This document shows, in pieces, positions 6,992 through 11,521 of a DNA stretch of 11,521 nt. Below the pieces are notes generated by a model. That model worked only from the letters and a program-made list of their open reading frames with translations, was not told the origin of the DNA and made no database searches. A program made the position numbers and the translations under genes. The DNA lies in contig CALNBT010000189.1 in the NCBI GenBank assembly GCA_937874345.1, positions 1 to 11,521 on the forward strand, written 5' to 3'. How positions within the stretch are numbered: position 1 is the first letter of the stretch; each line of letters begins with the position of its first letter. This DNA comes from an uncultured Prevotella sp. Its GTDB lineage: Bacteria > Bacteroidota > Bacteroidia > Bacteroidales > Bacteroidaceae.

Positions 6992-7904
6992 ATATCGCTC
7001 TGATTTTTTCTATTTTCGTTTTAATCGGTAAACTTGCATCCATCCAATGAATGGTAAATCCACGGCGTTCCATTCCCCTAAACCAGGTCATCTGTCGTTT
7101 AGCAAACTGATGGATAGCGATTTCTAAAGCATTGAACATTTCGTCGTAAGACCGTTTACCTAATACATATTCTGTTACAAACTTGTACTCCAAACCGTAG
7201 TATTCCAAATCTGAAGCAGGAATACCCCTTACCAGCAAAGATTGAATTTCTTCAATCATACCATGTTCTAAACGGAAATTCAATCGTTCGGTAATCTTTT
7301 GACGTCTTTCTTCACGATCAACAAATATTCCAAAGATACAAGCATCTACAGCAGGCAAACTTCTATCGTGTGCCGGTTGATCCAATAAATAAGTTTCAAT
7401 TTCTATCGCTCTGATAGCTCTTTGAACCGTATCAACATCTGACTTGTTATGCATCACGGCATGATTTTTCTCTTTTAAATCAATCAACATTTCCGTTAAT
7501 TCCGGAAGTTCCAAAGAAGCCAAGCGATCTCTCAATGACGGATTTTGTGGAACAGGAGACAATGAATAACCTTTTAAGACGGCTTCGATATACAAACCGG
7601 TCCCTCCACATAAAATAGGCAAAGAACCTCTTTGTAAAATGTCTTGATAAACCTGATGAAAATCTTGTTGATATTGAAAAAGATTATACCTGGTTCCAGC
7701 TTCCACGATATCAATCAGATGATAAGGTATATCTTTTCCATCAAGATGATAATCAGCTAGATCTTTTCCTGTACCAATATCCATGCCACGATATACCTGT
7801 CGGCTGTCTGCACTGATGATTTCAGCGCCCAACTCAGCAGCCAAAGAAGTGGCCAAAGTTGTTTTGCCACTCGCCGTCGGTCCTAGTATGGTAATCATCT
7901 TCAT
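6981..7904 (-). CDS. miaA: tRNA dimethylallyltransferase
   Basis: Adds a dimethylallyl group to N6 of A37 in tRNAs that read UNN codons, the first step towards ms2i6A. I place the start at the ATG at 7904 (MKMITILGPTASGKT, 307 residues); a longer frame opens at a TTG at 7922 inside the gapA terminator's T tract, which is unlikely, and the ATG at 7898 is an alternative. From the 7904 start: P-loop GPTASGKT at 8-15, SADSRQVYRGMDIGTGK at 31-47, GGTGLYIEAVLKGY at 100-113, and RQMTWFRG at 270-277. The family is about 300-316 residues, so it is full length. Bacteroidota often have two MiaA paralogues; this one is fairly divergent and I cannot say which it is. It overlaps the lipid kinase by 11 bp, an odd pairing with no clear functional link. 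Confidence 0.93.
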   Translation of the reverse strand: MKMITILGPTASGKTTLATSLAAELGAEIISADSRQVYRGMDIGTGKDLADYHLDGKDIPYHLIDIVEAGTRYNLFQYQQDFHQVYQDILQRGSLPILCGGTGLYIEAVLKGYSLSPVPQNPSLRDRLASLELPELTEMLIDLKEKNHAVMHNKSDVDTVQRAIRAIEIETYLLDQPAHDRSLPAVDACIFGIFVDREERRQKITERLNFRLEHGMIEEIQSLLVRGIPASDLEYYGLEYKFVTEYVLGKRSYDEMFNALEIAIHQFAKRQMTWFRGMERRGFTIHWMDASLPIKTKIEKIRAIYGY

Positions 7905-7909
7905 GCCGA

Positions 7910-7917
7910 CAAATATA
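7910..7917 (-). promoter_or_regulatory. Possible -7 box just before miaA
   Basis: TATATTTG on the minus strand matches TAnnTTTG and lies between the gapA terminator and the miaA start. A start site 5-7 bases downstream would fall at or next to the ATG at 7904, giving a leaderless or nearly leaderless mRNA (or a 6-base leader if the ATG at 7898 is used). No TTTG -33 box is visible at the right distance, where the terminator stem lies. The alternative is partial read-through from gapA. Confidence 0.25.
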
Positions 7918-7919
7918 AT

Positions 7920-7953
7920 CAAAAAAAGCCGTTCGACCTCAATCGAACGGCTT
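7920..7953 (-). terminator. Rho-independent terminator of gapA
   Basis: On the minus strand AGCCGTTCGA (7952-7943) pairs perfectly with TCGAACGGCT (7936-7927) around a 6-base loop and is followed by a run of seven T. It lies 27 bases past the gapA stop. This is the clearest terminator in the window and should separate gapA from miaA. Confidence 0.92.
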
Positions 7954-7980
7954 AAATTATCGTTAAACGACTAATTTTGC

Positions 7981-9000
7981 TTAGCCATTAATCTTAGCCA
8001 TACGTTTGATCAACTCAACAACTTTGTGTGAGTAACCAATTTCATTGTCGTACCAAGATACAACCTTTACGAATGTATCAGTCAAAGCAATACCAGCCTT
8101 AGCATCGAAGATTGAAGTACGTGCGTCACCCAAGAAGTCTGAAGAAACAACATCCTCATCGGTATATCCTAGAATACCTTTCAATTCGCCTTCAGAAGCT
8201 TCTTTCATTGCCTGGCAAATTTCGTCATACTTAGCTGGTTTAGCCAAGTTAACAGTCAAGTCAACTACAGAAACATCCAAAGTAGGAACACGCATAGACA
8301 TACCTGTCAATTTGCCGTTCAACTCAGGAATAACCTTACCTACAGCCTTTGCAGCACCAGTAGAAGAAGGGATAATGTTGCCAGAAGCAGCACGACCACC
8401 GCGCCAGTCCTTCATAGAAACGCCATCAACAGTCTTTTGAGTTGCAGTTGTAGAGTGAACAGTTGTCATCAAACCGTCTGTGATACCAAACTTATCATTC
8501 AAAACCTTAGCGATTGGTGCCAAGCAGTTTGTTGTGCAAGAAGCGTTAGAAACAAACTGTGTTCCCTTAACATACTTGTCATCATTTACGCCGCAAACGA
8601 ACATAGGAGTATCATCCTTAGAAGGAGCAGACATAACAACATATTTAGCACCGGCTTCAATATGAGACTGTGCCTTCTCTTTTGTCAAGAAAAGACCTGT
8701 TGATTCAACAACATATTCAGCACCGATAGCATCCCACTTCAAATCAGCAGGATTACGCTCTGCAGTAACGCGGATTACGTTACCGTTAACAATCAGTTGT
8801 GATTTCTCAACGTCAGCCTCGATAGTACCATCGAACTGTCCGTGCATTGTGTCATATTTCAACATGTAAGCCAAGTAATCAACCGGGCAAAGGTCGTTAA
8901 TACCAACTACAACAACATCTTTTGCATTTTCCTTTTCCAAAGATGCGCGGAAAACGAAACGGCCAATACGGCCAAAACCGTTAATACCAATTTTAATCAT
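7981..9000 (-). CDS. gapA: Glyceraldehyde-3-phosphate dehydrogenase, type I
   Basis: Glycolytic enzyme converting glyceraldehyde-3-phosphate, NAD+ and phosphate to 1,3-bisphosphoglycerate in the cytoplasm. At 339 residues it is full length. The Rossmann domain opens with INGFGRIGR (6-14), and Asp36 in GINDL (34-37) indicates NAD rather than NADP use. The catalytic motif SNASCTTNCLAP (151-162) holds Cys155, and His182 in TVHSTTATQK is the partner base. The phosphate-binding segment SSTGAAKAVGKVIPELNGKL (212-231) and the C-terminal SWYDNEIGYS (315-324) are intact. The ATG at 9000 follows an A-rich leader without a Shine-Dalgarno sequence, as is normal in Bacteroidota. Codons look more GC-rich and regular than in the flanking genes, consistent with high expression. 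It is monocistronic: its own promoter region upstream and a strong terminator downstream. Confidence 0.98.
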   Translation of the reverse strand: MIKIGINGFGRIGRFVFRASLEKENAKDVVVVGINDLCPVDYLAYMLKYDTMHGQFDGTIEADVEKSQLIVNGNVIRVTAERNPADLKWDAIGAEYVVESTGLFLTKEKAQSHIEAGAKYVVMSAPSKDDTPMFVCGVNDDKYVKGTQFVSNASCTTNCLAPIAKVLNDKFGITDGLMTTVHSTTATQKTVDGVSMKDWRGGRAASGNIIPSSTGAAKAVGKVIPELNGKLTGMSMRVPTLDVSVVDLTVNLAKPAKYDEICQAMKEASEGELKGILGYTDEDVVSSDFLGDARTSIFDAKAGIALTDTFVKVVSWYDNEIGYSHKVVELIKRMAKING

Positions 9001-9055
9001 TTTTCTTTTTTATTAAAGGGTTAAATAATCTATATTACTTATAATAATTGTCATC

Positions 9056-9063
9056 CAAATGTA
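9056..9063 (-). promoter_or_regulatory. Candidate proximal -7 box for gapA
   Basis: TACATTTG on the minus strand matches TAnnTTTG and would give a leader of about 50 bases before gapA. The best -33 candidate (TTCG, at 9089-9086) is one base off TTTG and 22 bases away, so the match is weak. It competes with the distal candidate at 9127-9134. Confidence 0.25.
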
Positions 9064-9126
9064 ATATCATAAACCTTGAAGATCACGAAAAGATAACATC
9101 TTTACAACATTTTTTTCTTACACGTG

Positions 9127-9158
9127 CAAAGTTACAATTTTTTTTCTATATTTGCATA
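9127..9158 (-). promoter_or_regulatory. Candidate distal promoter for gapA
   Basis: TAACTTTG on the minus strand (9134-9127) is a full match to the Bacteroides -7 box; a one-mismatch -33 element (TATG, 9158-9155) lies 20 bases upstream. Transcription would begin near 9121, giving an untranslated leader of about 120 bases. It is arranged symmetrically with the mscL-side -7 box at 9147-9154. Confidence 0.45.
9147..9154 (+). promoter_or_regulatory. Candidate -7 box for mscL-yccF
   Basis: TATATTTG matches TAnnTTTG and points towards mscL, with a predicted start near 9160 and a leader of about 130 bases. I see no TTTG -33 box at 19-21 bases upstream. The leader (about 9160-9291) is AT-rich and holds a 15-codon ATG frame at 9216-9263, too weak to call a gene. 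Confidence 0.4.
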
Positions 9159-9291
9159 GCATACTAGTATTAAAATATATAAAAATAGTCATGTATAAAT
9201 AGAACTCTTTGAGGTATGAAATGCATGATAAATATTATGAAAACTCGGTATAGCAATTTGTAACATTAACCAAATTATTTTAAGAGTAATT

Positions 9292-9708
9292 ATGAGTAAG
9301 TTTTTAAATGAATTTAAAGATTTTGCCATGCGTGGCAATGTCGTCGACATGGCTGTAGGTGTAATCATTGGTGCTGCATTTGGCAAAATCGTGACTTCTG
9401 TTGTTAACGATATTTTGATGCCACCACTGGGCTTCCTTTTGGGAGGTGTAAACTTCACTGACTTATCTTTCAAACTTGGAGAAAAGCTTGGAGCAGATGG
9501 TAAGACCATGGAAGCTGTGACGATCAACTACGGTAACTTTATACAAGAAATCGTCAACTTCTTGATTATCGCTTTCTGTGTGTTTTTGCTTGTCAAGGCT
9601 GTCATGTCATTAACCCCGAAAAAGCAAGAAGCGCCAAAGGCACCAGAAGAACCTTCAAAAGAAGAAAAATTACTTACAGAAATTCGAGATCTATTAAAGA
9701 ATAAGTAA
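9292..9708 (+). CDS. mscL: Large-conductance mechanosensitive channel
   Basis: Inner-membrane channel that opens under high membrane tension and releases solutes during hypo-osmotic shock; it works as a homopentamer. The 138 residues fit the family. The amphipathic N-terminal helix (MSKFLNEFKDFAMRGN, 1-16) leads into pore-lining TM1 (about 16-44) with the conserved run VVDMAVGVIIGAAFGKIV (17-34) and NDILMPPLG (39-47). The periplasmic loop is about 50-78, TM2 about 80-104 (FIQEIVNFLIIAFCVFLLV), and the C-terminal charged helix KEEKLLTEIRDLLKNK (123-138) forms the cytoplasmic bundle. A Pro/Ala/Lys linker (109-122) joins TM2 to that helix. It is transcribed away from gapA, and yccF follows after 32 bp with no terminator between, so the two are probably co-transcribed. 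Confidence 0.97.
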   Translation: MSKFLNEFKDFAMRGNVVDMAVGVIIGAAFGKIVTSVVNDILMPPLGFLLGGVNFTDLSFKLGEKLGADGKTMEAVTINYGNFIQEIVNFLIIAFCVFLLVKAVMSLTPKKQEAPKAPEEPSKEEKLLTEIRDLLKNK

Positions 9709-9740
9709 TTTTTTTTCAACTCTTAACGGTTTCTGAATCA

Positions 9741-10109
9741 ATGAAATTCCTAGGAAATTTTATTTGGTTGATATTTGGAGGACTTGAAACTGCATTGCAG
9801 TATTTCCTAGCAAGTCTTCTTTTGATGGTTACAATTATTGGTATCCCCTTTGGGTTACAGACGCTGAAAATAGGAATGTTGATGTTGTGGCCATTCGGAT
9901 CAAAGATAATAAATTCGAGTCCAAGTTTCAGTTGTCTCAATACGATCATGAATATCATCTGGTTTTTTATTGGTGGTATTTGGATTTGGCTCAGCCATAT
10001 TGTCTTTGGTTTGCTATTTTTTATTACTATAATTGGCATTCCATTTGGAAAACAACATTGGAAATTAGCAACATTGGCACTAAACCCATTTGGTAAAGTA
10101 ATTTTGTGA
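9741..10109 (+). CDS. YccF-domain inner membrane protein
   Basis: A small hydrophobic protein of 122 residues with two YccF (DUF307) repeats. The first covers about 1-53, the second about 66-118; each carries the signature TIIGIPFG (31-38 and 95-102) followed about 15 residues on by PFG (51-53 and 116-118). Two to four membrane segments are likely: 6-18, 22-37, 70-84 and 85-100. The family is widespread in bacteria and its biochemical role is not established; the E. coli member is annotated as an inner-membrane protein. It is slightly shorter than E. coli YccF (about 148 residues) but holds both repeats. The gene is 32 bp after mscL and is followed by a strong terminator, so it looks like the last gene of an mscL-yccF pair, which hints at a membrane or osmotic role. 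That link is inference. Confidence 0.88.
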   Translation: MKFLGNFIWLIFGGLETALQYFLASLLLMVTIIGIPFGLQTLKIGMLMLWPFGSKIINSSPSFSCLNTIMNIIWFFIGGIWIWLSHIVFGLLFFITIIGIPFGKQHWKLATLALNPFGKVIL

Positions 10110-10121
10110 AGTAAATTTATC

Positions 10122-10304
10122 CAGAGAACAATTTCATGGACGCATCACAGAGAATTTTCATGCAAAATTCTCTGTTTTCTTTTCCTATCATTTCTTGCTG
10201 GTTTTCACACCCAAATGGTGGGCTATCACGGAGAATTGCATGCACATCTAAAAAATAGCACAAGATTATTCTCCACAGTGGTTTAGAAGCATCATCACAG
10301 ATGA
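10122..10304. repeat. Degenerate short repeats, core ATCACRGAGAATT-CATGCA
   Basis: Two clear copies: CATCACAGAGAATTTTCATG plus CA at 10143-10164, and TATCACGGAGAATTGCATGC plus A at 10224-10244. Two partial copies: CAGAGAACAATTTCATG at 10122-10138 and CATCACAGATGA at 10293-10304. The first copy forms the left arm of the yccF terminator. The array has no constant period (26, 81 and 69 bases between matching points) and looks like a decayed intergenic repeat. A 71-codon minus-strand frame across it (10332-10117) has matching echoes (CDAS, CDDAS, LRDS) that come from the DNA repeats, so I do not call it a gene. Confidence 0.45.
10147..10184 (+). terminator. Rho-independent terminator of mscL-yccF
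   Basis: ACAGAGAATTTT (10147-10158) pairs perfectly with AAAATTCTCTGT (10164-10175) around the 5-base loop CATGC, followed by TTTCTTTT. It begins 38 bases past the yccF stop. Confidence 0.85.
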
Positions 10305-10324
10305 CGGATGACATAAAATTCATA

Positions 10325-10385
10325 TAAAACAAAATCCTGGAAATCGATGAGCAATCTGCATAAGATTGTCATTCGATATCCAGGA
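10325..10385 (-). terminator. Likely terminator of the NAD+ synthetase gene
   Basis: A 23-bp imperfect stem: arms 10335-10357 and 10363-10385 with loop GCATA. On the minus strand the stem is followed by TTTTGTTTTA (rc of 10325-10334), which gives it terminator polarity for leftward transcription. It lies about 93 bases past the stop codon, facing the yccF terminator, so the two genes converge on this region. Confidence 0.7.
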
Positions 10386-10411
10386 AATTGATCGGCAATT
10401 TGCCTAGGATT
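10334..10411. repeat. Two 34-base direct repeats, 44-base period
   Basis: Units at 10334-10367 and 10378-10411 share ATCC-GGAAAT-GAT--GCAAT-TGC-TA-GATT with about seven differences. The first unit overlaps most of the terminator stem above, so the same DNA reads both as a direct and an inverted repeat. A further AT-rich near-palindrome follows at 10409-10437. Function unknown; the rest of the gap to 10477 holds nothing I recognise. Confidence 0.55.
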
Positions 10412-10477
10412 CCTTTATTTGATTCAAATTAAAGAATGATATACCATTTTTTATTTCTTCAATTTTGAAAATATTTA

Positions 10478-11521
10478 TTACAGAGAATCACACTCTTCTT
10501 CCCACAGTCTATTGGATATATCACTTGGCATATTCCAACCACCACGTGGACTAAGGCTCACGCTGACCGCCTGAGGGCCTTCGGGCATACAAGAACGTTT
10601 AAACTGCTGTGAGAAGAAACGAGAAAAAAAGACCTTTAACCATTTCTTTATTGTCTCGTCATCATAAGTACCTACTTTCTGATATTCGTCTTGAGCATCA
10701 CCATCTGCAGATGGTTTCTGTATCGATCCAAATGCTTTTTGAGCCAGCATGAATATTTTTCTTGGACCAAATCCATAGTTTGCAAAATAATATAGGAAAA
10801 AGTCGTGTAGTTCGTATGGGCCAACTAAATCTTCTGTCTTTTGTTTTTGTAGTCCTTGTTCATCTACAGGAATCAGTTCAGGAGAGATTGGCGTGTCCAA
10901 GATATCCAACAATATACGTTTTGTTTCCTCGTTATCGGCCAAGTTTTCTGCATAATAACGAACGATGAAACGAATCAAAGTTTTAGGAACACCTCCGTTA
11001 ATATCATACATAGACATGTGGTCACCGTTAAAGGTTGCCCACCCTAAGGCGAGTTCTGATAAGTCGCCCGTTCCAACATGGGTACCACCAATCTGATTAG
11101 CCAAATCCATCAAAATTTGCGTACGTTCTCTGGCCTGGCTATTTTCGTAAGTTACATCGTGATCGTCTAGTTGATGCCCGATATCTTCGAAATGTTGGGT
11201 AACACTTGGAACAATACTGATTTCCTTGATCGTTATGCCAAGACTTTTCATCAAATCAAGAGCATTGTTGTAAGTTCTGTCTGTCGTTCCAAATCCAGGC
11301 ATCGTCACACCGATGATATTCTTCCGGTCTAAACCAAATTTATCAAAAACTGACACACTTGCCAATAGGGTCAATGTCGAATCCAAGCCACCACTAATAC
11401 CCATTAATACCTTTTTGCTATTGATATGCTTCAACCGAGTACCTAAAGCCTGGGTCTGAATATCAAGGACTTCTTGGCAAATAGCCGCGGATTCAGCTTT
11501 TGACGGAACAAAAGGAAGCGG
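10478..11521 (-). CDS. nadE: Glutamine-dependent NAD+ synthetase, C-terminal part (5' end off window)
   Basis: Catalyses the last step of NAD biosynthesis, amidation of deamido-NAD with ATP. The frame stays open to the right edge (PLPFVPSKAESAAICQEVLD upstream of a TTG at 11434), so the start is outside; 347 residues are visible. The ATP-binding PP-loop SGGLDS is at visible residues 43-48, preceded by KKVLMGI. Conserved downstream stretches include HVGTGDLSELALGWATFNGD and MYDINGGVPKTLIRF. The Lys/Asp-rich region and the C-terminal SLSPRGGWNMPSDISNRLW match the long, two-domain form. The upstream linker FVPSKAE is typical of the joint to an N-terminal nitrilase-like glutaminase, so the full protein is expected to be about 640 residues and to use glutamine; that domain is inferred, not seen. 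It is convergent with mscL-yccF and ends in its own terminator. Confidence 0.95.
   Translation of the reverse strand, partial: PLPFVPSKAESAAICQEVLDIQTQALGTRLKHINSKKVLMGISGGLDSTLTLLASVSVFDKFGLDRKNIIGVTMPGFGTTDRTYNNALDLMKSLGITIKEISIVPSVTQHFEDIGHQLDDHDVTYENSQARERTQILMDLANQIGGTHVGTGDLSELALGWATFNGDHMSMYDINGGVPKTLIRFIVRYYAENLADNEETKRILLDILDTPISPELIPVDEQGLQKQKTEDLVGPYELHDFFLYYFANYGFGPRKIFMLAQKAFGSIQKPSADGDAQDEYQKVGTYDDETIKKWLKVFFSRFFSQQFKRSCMPEGPQAVSVSLSPRGGWNMPSDISNRLWEEECDSL

Noticed and set aside
6981..7922. Longer miaA start at TTG 7922
   Set aside because: That codon lies in the T tract of the gapA terminator; ATG 7904 or 7898 gives the normal MiaA N-terminus.
8045..8440. 131-codon plus-strand frame inside gapA
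   Set aside because: Antisense to highly conserved gapA codons; no family recognised.
9216..9263. 15-codon ATG frame in the mscL leader, possible leader peptide
   Set aside because: Too short, no regulatory codon run, and no paired attenuator hairpins before mscL.
9189..9527. 112-codon minus-strand frame opposite mscL
   Set aside because: Mostly antisense to the clear mscL gene, with composition typical of a shadow frame.
10117..10332. 71-codon minus-strand frame in the gap after yccF
   Set aside because: It spans a terminator and degenerate DNA repeats, its peptide echoes (CDAS, CDDAS) come from those repeats, and no domain is recognisable.
10334..10411. Two-unit CRISPR-like array
   Set aside because: Only two imperfect units, 10-base spacer, no cas genes, and the first unit is a terminator stem.

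Overview
The window looks like chromosomal DNA of a Bacteroidota species, most likely order Bacteroidales. The signs are AT-rich DNA, A-rich leaders without Shine-Dalgarno sequences, promoters of the Bacteroides type (-7 box TAnnTTTG, sometimes with a TTTG -33 box), and a three-gene glycogen cluster of the kind seen in Bacteroides relatives. I cannot name the genus from sequence alone.

Layout, left to right. (1) The tail end of an AraC-family regulator on the + strand (start lies off the window). It is followed by 265 bp of non-coding DNA with an imperfect inverted repeat that looks like a miniature element or an IS-end pair, and then a terminator-like hairpin. (2) A minus-strand operon for storage polysaccharide: a GH133-type glycogen debranching enzyme, a GT4 glycogen/starch-synthase-like glycosyltransferase and a GH57 alpha-amylase-like protein, read from a good Bacteroides promoter at 5900-5930. 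(3) A minus-strand group: gapA, with its own strong terminator, then miaA and a diacylglycerol-kinase-like lipid kinase, the last two overlapping. (4) A divergent promoter region at about 9125-9156, then mscL and yccF on the + strand, ending in a perfect terminator. (5) A 368-bp non-coding region with degenerate repeats and a terminator for the oppositely oriented NAD+ synthetase gene, whose 5' half runs off the right edge.

The genes are mostly housekeeping or conserved accessory genes: glycogen turnover, glycolysis, tRNA modification, lipid phosphorylation, osmotic safety valve and NAD synthesis. I see no defence island, phage, CRISPR array or plainly new multi-gene system. The most interesting signal is in the glycogen operon. 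The GH57-like protein has lost both predicted catalytic residues (Glu to Ser146, Asp to Asn242) while keeping the surrounding motifs, and it carries a C-terminal coiled coil and a basic tail. The debranching enzyme next to it also has Asn where its family usually has a candidate catalytic Asp (TWMN, residue 420). This suggests a non-hydrolytic, possibly scaffolding or glycan-binding role for the GH57 protein. Other points worth checking are the lipid kinase's altered GGDG loop, a possible near-leaderless miaA promoter just after the gapA terminator, and two small repeat families in the non-coding regions.
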